A DNA stretch of 64,000 nucleotides from the NCBI RefSeq assembly GCF_010500615.1, contig NZ_JAAGNX010000001.1, positions 1,193,531 through 1,257,530 on the forward strand, in the 5' to 3' direction. Position numbers and translations under genes: made by a program. The notes beneath the pieces were generated by a model. That model had not been told where the DNA came from and ran no database searches. It was given only the letters and a program-made list of their open reading frames with translations. The DNA is from Oceanipulchritudo coccoides. Its GTDB lineage: Bacteria > Verrucomicrobiota > Verrucomicrobiia > Opitutales > Oceanipulchritudinaceae. Below are positions 9,501 to 17,664 of this stretch, in pieces. Numbering within the stretch: position 1 is the stretch's first letter; every line of letters starts with the position of its first letter.

Positions 9501-9753
9501 TGATCCGGAAGATCATCAGGTCGGCTGGGAATCCTTTACCCAACTGATTGAAACCCCGCTCATTGAATTCACCCGGCATGTTGACGGAATGGAAATTGAA
9601 TACCGTGGAACCCTTCAGGAAAGCAGTGACCTCAATTCATGGACGGATATGAATCCACAGCCGGCCAGCCCTTGGACGTTTATCTTTGAACCCGGCGGGA
9701 AGCGCTTCTTTCGTTCTCGAGGGTATCCTCAGTCCCAAAGCACTATCGATTGA
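6526..9753 (+). CDS. paralogue 3: shared N-terminal domain fused to a large toroid-like enzyme
   Basis: A 1075-residue secreted protein (signal peptide TIVLLSSVLLPLAAMSA). Residues 26-243 repeat the domain of the two preceding genes (RVGFDFG, RLEFGSNTNGNPF, GDAYTVSNASL). Residues about 250-680 are helix-rich, with YSPWNINIETGRLVG, DGAVPYHGVGQASSNYHD and many aromatic residues. That suits an (alpha/alpha) toroid followed by a beta-sandwich, the layout of many polysaccharide lyases. The Asn/His/Tyr-rich segments would be the active site. I cannot name the family. The C-terminus has LQESSDLNSWTDMNP ... FFRSR, a tail type common in secreted proteins of this phylum. It probably acts on an extracellular glycan. 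Confidence 0.65.
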   Translation: MKQFRTIVLLSSVLLPLAAMSAPTALDLNTFGGTGAGAYTLSGASTSGASIAYDTSNGANDIGMVTSINSGSLSPFTQVGDSMIYSFHLGGIAATNNQFTPIFRVGFDFGATAALRYATSTGTGPRLEFGSNTNGNPFTSGTVHVTHEDWCPFDLQDIRFDEGHEIDVAVSLELVAINDSLHDYQMTVTYVSTLNPSDTNSKTYTFTGVNGNQVVSLFHVTNSAGMVAGDAYTVSNASLVFSGPTVLDQVRASVDALPESTPEERVKKAVLQVEVERAANAEAVSLLEESDALLVEVQQALSRNAPEFTATNPGAPVNLPILRPLITPYVDNPYLQKLEQEATDGIATDDVLWPRALHYNQVINDVQGNYGARSAFKLMSEYLWLFGHDESPMKFDPELLKRVLRRAHAYMDSLELTPSVNADPAPNWYDQFSVYVAFPALYELRMLYPGLLMPAQLSRWDSIMNAVALDMESWYFMVLGYSPWNINIETGRLVGVMVAGLWTGNQQLVDRSFNHIDATTARLFPDGAVPYHGVGQASSNYHDILLEEWLILYELTGYQPIMDAMVNTQWRGPAMGRTEEFWTSPFYKTYRWNYQKGTEAGSELVATMSRNPYVRWLLDRDMFPDYFTPGSQLGHRYQAPWYDATVIANPLPDNYTIADRNTGGPRGWYGNFTYAGAFRPNPNSTRYEGHETLMGAMTVDDDGRVNSILVDVTPRIWQTPDNTVENGYDISAWADLTIYEDPATTISSNYSVSTSIHEITRKRAGSARTANVSGWTGRQVWIGLPDRIVGLVSTVPTAGEAAAYAINGVLRLISGGTAGAETTKVLEEIIPGTHYRYGQLDVFVHDSTYTSLTGLEVEYRVPTYPATELTFSNRASEPLPAGTQTTFPSATEFRFIVEVRPAWTTTDLTAVNVLGDQDLIGLDLVSSELSLQVWLNAADTGRSVMLQRGNLPAGTDSIVLSNGVLGRVPFDPSVPVSVNLVPGQHAVLVVSSDPEDHQVGWESFTQLIETPLIEFTRHVDGMEIEYRGTLQESSDLNSWTDMNPQPASPWTFIFEPGGKRFFRSRGYPQSQSTID

Positions 9754-9867
9754 TGCTGGCGGAATTTGATATACGCAATTTGGTTTCAGAATGCGGAAAA
9801 CCGTGATTGTTTGCCTTATGCAGGTCATCTATAACTGATACCGTTCAATAGTGTAAGCAAACCCGCG

Positions 9868-12800
9868 ATGGACCGGGATGACAGTCAGTCAGAACGGTAT
9901 GCGATCAAACCCCCAAAAGACTCCGCTATCATGCATGATCCTCAAAGCAACTTTTCCGCAATAATATCAAGACCCATCTGGAGTCGTTTGGCCGCCATTG
10001 CCAGATCTGTCGGAATTCTAGCAGCGTTTAATTTCTTTTCATTAAGTGGTTTCGCTACAGGAGAACACTTCAATTTCTCTTATCTGTCGGAAGGCCCAAT
10101 TCAACAAGAATTCTACGTTTCTCCGGATGGACGGGATTCTGACTCGGGAACCCTGGATAATCCACTGCAGACTTTACAGGCAGCCCGTGATAAAGCTTCT
10201 GCGTATCTCGCCAGCAACCTATCCTCAGATGGGGCTGTTGTCGTTTACCTGCGTGAAGGAGTATATCAACAAGACAGCACGATCGTATTCAGGCCACAGC
10301 ACAGCGGCCGAGCAAACAGTCCTGTCATTTATGCCGCCTTTGCTGACGAGACTGTTGTCATTAGCGGGGGTAAAGCGATCACCGGGATATGGGAACCCGT
10401 GGAAGGTAAACCCTTCTATTCGATAACTATTCCCGAAGCTGCCTCGGGCAACTGGAAGTTCAATAGTTTGTATGTAAACGGTGAAAGCCGAACACGGGCA
10501 CGCACACCCAATTATGACGAGAAGATGCTGAGAGCGAACGGGCGGGTTCCCCGCTGGAGCCAAGAGCTTTCGCTCCGCTTCTGGGAGGGCGACATTGACC
10601 CGACATGGAGCGATTTGAGTAATATCGATATTGTCATTCCTATGACCTGGACCCCAGTCCATCACCAGATTGATGTCATTGATTTCGATCGTCGAGGTGT
10701 TGAGTTGGCCAGCGTGGGTGGCCAGCACCAGCTTTATGGTGATGACTATTTCCGCTACTACCTTTCCAATGTCTATGAAGGTTTGGATGTCCCCGGTGAA
10801 TGGTATTTGAACCCTCATACAGGTGTTCTCTACTATTACCCTTATTCCGGCGAGAATCTGGGTGAGGTCTCCGTGGTTGCCCCAGTGGTTTCCTCCCAGC
10901 TAATGTCATTTGAAGGCAATGCGGTTGAGGATGAGACGATTTCCTACATTGAGTTCAAAGGACTGGAATTCCGGCATACCGATACCAACCGGGAAAAGTG
11001 GAACGGCGCATACCGGCAGGCACATGCTTTTCTGGATGCTGCAATCTACGCAGAAGGATTGACCCATTGTATCTTCAATGACTGTACATTTGAGAACCTC
11101 GGTGAGTATGCAATTGAACTGGAAGTCGGCAGTCAGGATAATGTCATTTTCCAATGCCTGTTCCGGGATCTCGGTGGTGGCGCTCTTCAAGCGGGTATTT
11201 TCTCCCTTCAGGATATCCAAAGAGCACGAAACTCGGTGGGGTTCGTCTATGAAGATGTGGATACGCACCCGAGAACCGATGTGCTGCGTAACAGGATTGA
11301 AAACTGTATCATAAACAAAATTGGAACCTATTGGACAGGTGTCTATGCCATCAATATCCGCTTCGCTTCGTACACACAAGTCCTTCACAACGAAATCTTT
11401 GATACTCACTACAGTGGAGTTGCGATTGACGCCCGCTGGACGAATTTCTCAGGTGAGAATTACTGCCACGGCAATGAACTCGCCTACAACCATGTCCATC
11501 ATATCGGACGCGGCCTTCACAGTGATGGCGGGGCTTTTTACCAGCATGGTCCAACTGATAATCACTATCACCATAATGTAGTTCATGATCTTACGAAGTT
11601 TCCGCATAGAAATGAGATGAAGGGAATATTTTTAGATGCCCAATCACAGGGTGCCATCGCCGAAAAAAACCTCATCTATGACACTGAAGGTGCCGGGCTA
11701 ATCCAGAACTGGGGATTGGGAAATATTTTCCGCAACAACATTGTTTCCTTCACAGAGGGTGGAGCAAAGAGAGGGAAAGCGGATCCCAATGATGAGTCAG
11801 CTTTCAATCACCTCTATCTTTACAGCAATGTTTTTATATCAAACGATGGGGTAGGATTGGGACAGGCATGGCCACCAAGTCAAGGTGAGGACATCATACG
11901 GGACAACCTGTTTTATGACATTAACCAGGAGACCCTTACTTTCTGGGGTCTGTCCCTTGAAGACTGGCAGGCGCAAAGCGGCCTCGGTCAGGGCACTTTG
12001 ATCGCCGACCCGGGGGTCGCCGATCCATTGCAAAGGGACTTCACGATTTCCACCCAGAATGCGGCCTTGCAGCAAATCGGATTTCAACCCTTCTCGGGCG
12101 AAGTGGAAAATGCAGGCGTCTACGGTGCGGAGAGCTGGACCGGCTTGCCCCAACAATTGGCCGCGAACATTCGGGGCAAAGTCCCGCACTGGACTGAATC
12201 TGAGATACGTGCCCTTGAAAACAGATCTGATCCGGATGTCATTCCTGAAGGGACCATCCATCCCGAGGCGGACGCATCTGTCCGGGGAGGTTCAGCTTCG
12301 GCTACTAATTTCGGAACACTAACTTCGCTTCAAGTTGCAGGAACCGACGGATCCAGCCTGACCCGACAATCCTACCTGCGCTTTGATTTGTCGTCCATCG
12401 TGCAGAGCTTTTCGAAGGCTACCTTGCGCCTCAAACTTTCATCGAATAGAAGCGAAGATGCACATAATGCCCACTTCGTCAGTGATGATTCCTGGGAGGA
12501 AACTGGGATTACCTGGGACAATAAGCCTGTTCTCGGCGAAGAGCTGGATTCCGACCTCATTCCTGAGAACGGGGAGTGGCTTGAATTGGATGTAACGGAA
12601 AAGTTGCGCGATGAGTTGACCGGAGACCAACTGTTCTCTGTTGCCGTGGTTTCAACCGGGGCCGGTGCCGCAAGCTATCGCTCCCGGGAAGAGGAAGCCC
12701 CTTACGTCCGTCCTCAACTGGTTATCAAGGCCAGCAACCCTGACGCCGTTCTGCTGGCACGCGATTGCGCGCCGGGTGAGTCCTGGGAGACGGCTGATGT

Positions 12801-14262
12801 CTGGAGTGATGGCACAGCAGCAGGACCGGGAAAGGATTACCTTGTCGACGGTTTCTATTCGGGCCCAGTCCTCCTGCGCACACCCAACGCGGCCGGTTCC
12901 GTTAAATTCCCCGGCGATTCCCTTGCCTTACTGGCCGATGCGGCCCTCTGGATAACTTCCGCCAGCGGAGGTGAGGTGACCATCGATAACCTGGTTATTG
13001 ACGGGGGAAAACTGGTTGCCTCGTATCCGGATTCCACTGTTCATTTGAGAGGTAACATAGCAATTGGCCCGGGCGGATTGATCGTTGAGGGAACGCCCGG
13101 TACACTGGCAATAGAGTCGGAGGTCAGCGGGGACGGCCCAATTACACAACAGGGACCGGACCGGGACACCAGTTTTAATGCTGGCACTTGGGGTGGAGAC
13201 TTGAGCATTGAGGGAGGCGTGTTGCGTTTTGGGTATGGGGTTGTATCGGGACAGGATCTCTCCATTGACAATGCTGTTTTCGACCTCAATGCAAAGGACC
13301 ATATCTTCGCATCATTGACGATCAACGGGGTGGTTTATGCGCCAGGTACCTACACCGCTGAACAGCTTGGGGAATCTGTTTCGGGGAGTGGTACCCTGAC
13401 GATACGGGATACGACCGTGCGCCTGCTGAAAAGCATGCCCTTCAGTGTTTCCTGGGATGCCGGATCCTACTGGAGCGACGGGAAGCCGGCCCATGCGGAT
13501 GGGGACTATATCGTTGACGGATCCGTCGCCTTTATGCTGCGAACGCCCCACAACATGGGCAACGCCGCCTTCCCGGGAAGATCCCTGACCCTGATGAACG
13601 GAGGCGGCATCTGGATCAAATCCAGCAGTTTCGGAGAGGTCACTTTTCCCAATCTGATCGTCGATGGAGGGAGAATTGTGTCCTCCTACGATGATTCCAC
13701 GGTTACCTTCAAGGGGTTTATCGATATCCTCCCCGGGGGAATGAGGTTCGAGGGAAATCCGGGACCCCTCATCGTCGAGGCCATGATTGCAGGATCAGGA
13801 CCCATCACCCAAATCGGCCCTGGGAGGGATACGACCTTAACCAATGGGTCCTGGGCTGGTGACCTTGATCTTCGTGAAGGTACCCTGCGCTTCGCGTTCG
13901 ATGTCCGGGCTGGCAAGCGCTTCAACTATGGAGGCGGTATCTTCGATTTGAATGGCCGCAACCACGTGTTTGAGTCGCTGATTATTAATGGATCCACATG
14001 GGAGAACGGGATTTATACTTCTGATCAGCTCGGAAGCGGATTCACCGGAAACGGCACCATCGAGGTGTATGATCCCTCAAATGCAAGGCTATGGGGCCCA
14101 TATACAGTGGATAGTAATGGCTATGTGGATACGCAATCCTGGCTGGGATGGCTCTATATCGATAACAGCGGGTGGGTTTACTCCGTTACACTCGGGAAAT
14201 GGATCTGGATGGCAGAGCCCGTCTCCATGGCAAATGGTGCATGGGCGTATTTTCCGCGCTGA
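9868..14262 (+). CDS. modular GH141-like beta-helix protein with DNRLRE domain, tandem repeats and surface tail
   Basis: A 1464-residue protein; ATG 9931 is an alternative start closer to the signal segment (SVGILAAFNFFSLSGFATG). Residues about 85-745 are a right-handed parallel beta-helix opening with FYVSPDGRDSDSGTLDNP, then VVYLREGVYQQDSTI, VISGGKAITGIW and SLYVNGESRTRARTPNY. This layout is typical of GH141 and related enzymes. About 797-956 form a DNRLRE (CBM96-like) domain with SYLRFDLSS and EETGITWDNKP. Residues about 970-1180 and 1190-1400 are two copies of one 210-residue beta repeat. The last 60 residues form a Trp/Tyr/Gly-rich domain (SWLGWLYIDNSGW), also found at the end of the secreted protein at 34.3 kb. 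Probable cell-surface glycan enzyme. Confidence 0.65.
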   Translation: MDRDDSQSERYAIKPPKDSAIMHDPQSNFSAIISRPIWSRLAAIARSVGILAAFNFFSLSGFATGEHFNFSYLSEGPIQQEFYVSPDGRDSDSGTLDNPLQTLQAARDKASAYLASNLSSDGAVVVYLREGVYQQDSTIVFRPQHSGRANSPVIYAAFADETVVISGGKAITGIWEPVEGKPFYSITIPEAASGNWKFNSLYVNGESRTRARTPNYDEKMLRANGRVPRWSQELSLRFWEGDIDPTWSDLSNIDIVIPMTWTPVHHQIDVIDFDRRGVELASVGGQHQLYGDDYFRYYLSNVYEGLDVPGEWYLNPHTGVLYYYPYSGENLGEVSVVAPVVSSQLMSFEGNAVEDETISYIEFKGLEFRHTDTNREKWNGAYRQAHAFLDAAIYAEGLTHCIFNDCTFENLGEYAIELEVGSQDNVIFQCLFRDLGGGALQAGIFSLQDIQRARNSVGFVYEDVDTHPRTDVLRNRIENCIINKIGTYWTGVYAINIRFASYTQVLHNEIFDTHYSGVAIDARWTNFSGENYCHGNELAYNHVHHIGRGLHSDGGAFYQHGPTDNHYHHNVVHDLTKFPHRNEMKGIFLDAQSQGAIAEKNLIYDTEGAGLIQNWGLGNIFRNNIVSFTEGGAKRGKADPNDESAFNHLYLYSNVFISNDGVGLGQAWPPSQGEDIIRDNLFYDINQETLTFWGLSLEDWQAQSGLGQGTLIADPGVADPLQRDFTISTQNAALQQIGFQPFSGEVENAGVYGAESWTGLPQQLAANIRGKVPHWTESEIRALENRSDPDVIPEGTIHPEADASVRGGSASATNFGTLTSLQVAGTDGSSLTRQSYLRFDLSSIVQSFSKATLRLKLSSNRSEDAHNAHFVSDDSWEETGITWDNKPVLGEELDSDLIPENGEWLELDVTEKLRDELTGDQLFSVAVVSTGAGAASYRSREEEAPYVRPQLVIKASNPDAVLLARDCAPGESWETADVWSDGTAAGPGKDYLVDGFYSGPVLLRTPNAAGSVKFPGDSLALLADAALWITSASGGEVTIDNLVIDGGKLVASYPDSTVHLRGNIAIGPGGLIVEGTPGTLAIESEVSGDGPITQQGPDRDTSFNAGTWGGDLSIEGGVLRFGYGVVSGQDLSIDNAVFDLNAKDHIFASLTINGVVYAPGTYTAEQLGESVSGSGTLTIRDTTVRLLKSMPFSVSWDAGSYWSDGKPAHADGDYIVDGSVAFMLRTPHNMGNAAFPGRSLTLMNGGGIWIKSSSFGEVTFPNLIVDGGRIVSSYDDSTVTFKGFIDILPGGMRFEGNPGPLIVEAMIAGSGPITQIGPGRDTTLTNGSWAGDLDLREGTLRFAFDVRAGKRFNYGGGIFDLNGRNHVFESLIINGSTWENGIYTSDQLGSGFTGNGTIEVYDPSNARLWGPYTVDSNGYVDTQSWLGWLYIDNSGWVYSVTLGKWIWMAEPVSMANGAWAYFPR

Positions 14263-14474
14263 TGGAATTCAAGTTTCATCGTGCGGATTCATACCGGTGA
14301 GGTTCCTTTCCTTAACGACAGTCCTTTCAGGGGAACCAGCTATGGACGAGCTATTCGAGAACAACTTGATCAAGAATTCCGTACGATCAACGGCTGTTGG
14401 CAAAGGAACTGGCTCTATCGGCACTCGAAGAGCGCCGCGATAATAATCGGGATTTTGTCATTTTCGAAAAAGTA

Positions 14475-15611
14475 TTAGAGTTCTGATGGATCAATGTTCT
14501 CAACCTTTCGAAAGACATCGTCCATGTGTCGCTTCGACGAAAAGCCGCAACTTCTTGCGACTTCGTGCAAGTCCAATTTCGGGTAATCGGCTATAAGCTG
14601 CCTGGCCTTTTGGATACGCAGTGATTGTATGTAATTTGCAGGGGTGGTCTTTAAGTGGTTTTTAAAGGCCGTTTCCAACCATCTTCTCGAACAGTTGGTC
14701 ACGGCGATGACATCCTCCATGGAAAAGAACTTGGACAGATTCGCTCGGATGAACTTGATGGCCTCGTTCAACTTGGGATTATCGACAAACGTGAAAGCTG
14801 TCGATTGCCGTGCGAAGATTTTGTGTCCTTGAATGATGACATCCTCAGGTTTTTTCGAACTCCGGTTAACGATGAGATCGTGAAGTGTTTTCATCGCGGT
14901 GTAGCCGTACTTTCTGTCACCATATTCAATGCTGCTTAGAGAGGGGGAGCGCGTCAGGCAGATAGCTGAAAAGTTGTTGATGCCGATGACAGGCAAGTCT
15001 TCCGGGATCGACCAGCCTCGCTCAATGCACAATTCGTTCAAGATGCCGTAAAGGGCATCTGTATCGAGCAGGATACCAACTGGCGCTGAGAGGCCGTCCA
15101 ACCAATCCCTGATCGATTCGAAAGCCTTTTCCTCGCCCTCCAGATCCTCGATTTTATCAACAAAAATATAATGAATTGGGTAACCTGTGTTTTTCAGGAA
15201 GCTTTGAAAACCAGCAAATTTCTGATCTGAATACCATCGGTTATTGATCCCAATGTAGCCAAATGCGGTAACACCGGTGGCGGCAAGGTGTTCGGCCGCC
15301 GATCTACCTACGCCAAAATGGTCTTTTAACACCCTTGTATGGCCTGTTTGTTCGAAGGCACCCGAGATATTGACGACAGGGCATTGCAGGGTATCCGCTA
15401 TTTCGATGCTGTGCGGGCTGTTCAGCGAGACGATAGCCCCATCTCCAGTCCATGAGGTCAATTGCTCCACGCCATGCAGGTCATTCGGACCGGTGTGTCG
15501 AAAAGTGAATAGGGGAAAATCCTGAGCATATTCAAGAATTCCTTTATACAGGCCCCTTACGGTCCCATGCTCATGAGGAAAGGCCAGGGCGATCCGGTAA
15601 ATTCTTTCCAT
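14475..15611 (-). CDS. XylR/AraC-type transcriptional regulator
   Basis: A 378-residue regulator. Residues 1-270 are a LacI-type periplasmic-binding-protein fold sensor (IALAFPHEHGTVRGLYKG, then HFGVGRSAAEHLAATG and VIGINNFSAICLTRSPSLSS). Residues about 285-378 are an AraC helix-turn-helix domain (FSMEDVIAVTNCSRRWLETAF and the second helix pair LDLHEVARSCGFSSKRHMDD). Such proteins sense a sugar directly and activate catabolic genes, as known for E. coli XylR. It sits downstream of the GH67-like gene on the same strand. It is the obvious candidate controller of the surrounding glycan genes and of the palindromes at 17.5 and 34.3 kb. Confidence 0.85.
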   Translation of the reverse strand: MERIYRIALAFPHEHGTVRGLYKGILEYAQDFPLFTFRHTGPNDLHGVEQLTSWTGDGAIVSLNSPHSIEIADTLQCPVVNISGAFEQTGHTRVLKDHFGVGRSAAEHLAATGVTAFGYIGINNRWYSDQKFAGFQSFLKNTGYPIHYIFVDKIEDLEGEEKAFESIRDWLDGLSAPVGILLDTDALYGILNELCIERGWSIPEDLPVIGINNFSAICLTRSPSLSSIEYGDRKYGYTAMKTLHDLIVNRSSKKPEDVIIQGHKIFARQSTAFTFVDNPKLNEAIKFIRANLSKFFSMEDVIAVTNCSRRWLETAFKNHLKTTPANYIQSLRIQKARQLIADYPKLDLHEVARSCGFSSKRHMDDVFRKVENIDPSEL

Positions 15612-15692
15612 AGTGATGGAATGTAAAATGTAACAAGTGAGTCTTCAGCTCAAGTCCGAAGAGATGGGAACTCCGCTGCATCTGCGGCAAAG

Positions 15693-17429
15693 CTATTTTA
15701 CCATGGTCCTGCATATTTTATTGTAAATATCCGAGATGGCTTCCCCGAGCCCTGGTGGAGGTGTGCTGCCAGGCCAATGCCATCCGTGCGACCGGTACAG
15801 TGTGGCACAGCAGGGATAATCGGCACTGAGTTGGCAATAATCGTTCCACTTGAGGTTGGTTTCCCGCAGGCAATTCTCCAACTGCTTGAGGGGGATTTGG
15901 CTTCCCTGACGCAGGCTGTAGTCCAAGTATAAGGCCTGCCAGGCGTGGGCAATGTAAGAAAACAGTCTCAATCCGTACTGGCAACTGGATTGAATCACTT
16001 TTTTCATATTATTATCATGCGTCAGGTCCAGATCGCATGAAATATCGACGATTTGCTTCCATGTGGTGACCGATCGCATCTTTTCCTGGATCGCTGTTTC
16101 ACCCAGATTGTGTTCGTAGAGGTAGGCGAAAATAGGTTCCAACAGGTCCCAGCCGCCGAGTACATCATCCCGCATCCATTGGTTTGTCGGGAACTTGTCA
16201 AACTCCGAACCAGGGCGAGTGTCCCATACGGCGCAGAATTTTCCTTTCAGGACCGCATCCAGTGAAAGAGTTGAGAGTCTGTACAATATATGCTGGTCAC
16301 CAATTTGCAAATTGAGTCCATCACGGGTTACCTCCTCGAACAGGGAGGATTCATTTTTGTGACTATTCTTTAGGAAGCTGGTTATGTAGCGGACATTCAG
16401 GTCGACCCAGAACTCATTGCTTTTATCGACGTAAGGTCCGTACCAACCACCTCCCCGGGACCAGTTGTAGACTCCGGCAAAGTGTTCGTCCTGAACAAAG
16501 CTTCGGAGGCACGGTTTCTGGTCCACCTCGGGAAAGCCATCGATAACCCCGGCACTGGAGAAATTCGGATAGGCTCCTTTTCCCTCGTATTCACGCTGGC
16601 ATTGTACTTCCACTATTTGCGGGTGTTTTCCGATCCCGAGGCAGGGATTCCACCTCGCATACCGGTGAAAGTCGATATGCGTGTGCTTGATGGAGAAAAT
16701 TAGATTTTCGTGTGGGGAAATACGATCGGTGACCTTGAGATAGAATTCGGGATTGCTGTGGAAGCGGTTGTTTTGGATGTCCCATGTCCGGTAAATCAGC
16801 ATGCGATTGTGCTTCTCGCAGACATGCTCACGGAGAAAGCGGATAAGCGTCACGAAACCATCGATTTCCTGCTCCGAGTAAGTTTCACCCTCGTATGTAA
16901 CAGCGCTGTTTCCTGCATGGAATGGCGTATCGAAGAGATAGTTTTCCCCGACCCGAACGATGAGGCCGTCGACCCCCGGGAACCTTTCGAACATTTCCTC
17001 AAATAGATGCTGATGGAGATCGAGAACCTTAGGACTACTGACCGAGATCTTGCCTGTTTTCGGATCGATGAGCTCTTCGTGAAAAGAATCAATGATGCGC
17101 TTCGGAAGGATAAAGAGGTCAATATGGTAATAAACACGTAATCCCGCCTCTTTAGCCTTTTCAATTTCTTTGGAAATTTGGGCTGTCATTTTATCCAGCC
17201 ACTCAATTTCCTCCTCTGAGGGAGCAATGGCTCCTTTTAAACCGTCAAACCGGATGATGGTATTGATGTGCTTGAGGCACTGACCATTGAAGCCCAACGA
17301 CTTGAGATGAAAAGGGTCCGTGTAGGCGGTTTCAAACGGTTTTTCTCCCGGATTGTGATGAACCATATCAATTATGAGGGGCTCTTTCATTTTGTCATAG
17401 CTCTCGGGAGGAGTATCTAAAGCTTCCAT
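15693..17429 (-). CDS. GH67-like alpha-glucuronidase-type TIM-barrel protein
   Basis: A 578-residue protein without a signal peptide, so probably cytoplasmic. The central region resembles GH67 alpha-glucuronidases: a GVDGLIVRVGE segment, NRMLIYRTWDIQNNRFH, IFSIKHTHIDFHRYARWNP, then PQIVEVQCQREYEGKG. In GH67 the corresponding E-x-Q-x-x-x-E-Y segment holds one of the water-activating carboxylates, and the Glu after DGL..RVG would be the acid. Similarity is partial, so it may form a distinct family. It would release glucuronic acid from oligosaccharides. It runs divergently from the fucosidase with a shared 235-base control region and precedes the regulator by 81 bases. Confidence 0.55.
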   Translation of the reverse strand: MEALDTPPESYDKMKEPLIIDMVHHNPGEKPFETAYTDPFHLKSLGFNGQCLKHINTIIRFDGLKGAIAPSEEEIEWLDKMTAQISKEIEKAKEAGLRVYYHIDLFILPKRIIDSFHEELIDPKTGKISVSSPKVLDLHQHLFEEMFERFPGVDGLIVRVGENYLFDTPFHAGNSAVTYEGETYSEQEIDGFVTLIRFLREHVCEKHNRMLIYRTWDIQNNRFHSNPEFYLKVTDRISPHENLIFSIKHTHIDFHRYARWNPCLGIGKHPQIVEVQCQREYEGKGAYPNFSSAGVIDGFPEVDQKPCLRSFVQDEHFAGVYNWSRGGGWYGPYVDKSNEFWVDLNVRYITSFLKNSHKNESSLFEEVTRDGLNLQIGDQHILYRLSTLSLDAVLKGKFCAVWDTRPGSEFDKFPTNQWMRDDVLGGWDLLEPIFAYLYEHNLGETAIQEKMRSVTTWKQIVDISCDLDLTHDNNMKKVIQSSCQYGLRLFSYIAHAWQALYLDYSLRQGSQIPLKQLENCLRETNLKWNDYCQLSADYPCCATLYRSHGWHWPGSTPPPGLGEAISDIYNKICRTMVK

Positions 17430-17545
17430 AAATTACTCCTTGGATTATGGTTTCCGTCCAATCTTCTGAGCAATTGCTAAAAACCGCAAAAATTGTCGAA
17501 ATTGCGCAGAGTACAATTCAACAGGCTTCAACGATACCTGAAAAG

Positions 17546-17555
17546 TTTGCGCAAA
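17546..17555. promoter_or_regulatory. candidate operator TTTGCGCAAA between the GH67-like and GH29 genes
   Basis: A perfect 10-bp palindrome sits 117 bases before the GH67-like start and 110 bases before the fucosidase start. An identical copy is 80 bases before the TonB receptor gene (34262-34271). ATTTGCG and AATTGCGCAG variants occur around it. Likely bound by the local XylR/AraC-type regulator or another transcription factor; this is inference. Confidence 0.45.
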
Positions 17556-17617
17556 GATGGTTGTATTTGCGTGAATGCGCGATTGCCCGGCATGATGCCA
17601 ACCGAAATATAGTTAAT

Positions 17618-17634
17618 CTACAGTTGGACTGTAG
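17618..17634. promoter_or_regulatory. inverted repeat CTACAGT-TGG-ACTGTAG upstream of the fucosidase gene
   Basis: Perfect 7-bp arms (17618-17624 and 17628-17634) with a 3-base spacer lie 31-47 bases before the GH29 start codon. It could be an operator overlapping the promoter or a 5'-UTR hairpin. No second copy was noticed in the window. Confidence 0.4.
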
Positions 17635-17664
17635 TTAGGAATCCCCGGAAATCCCCCTCAATTT

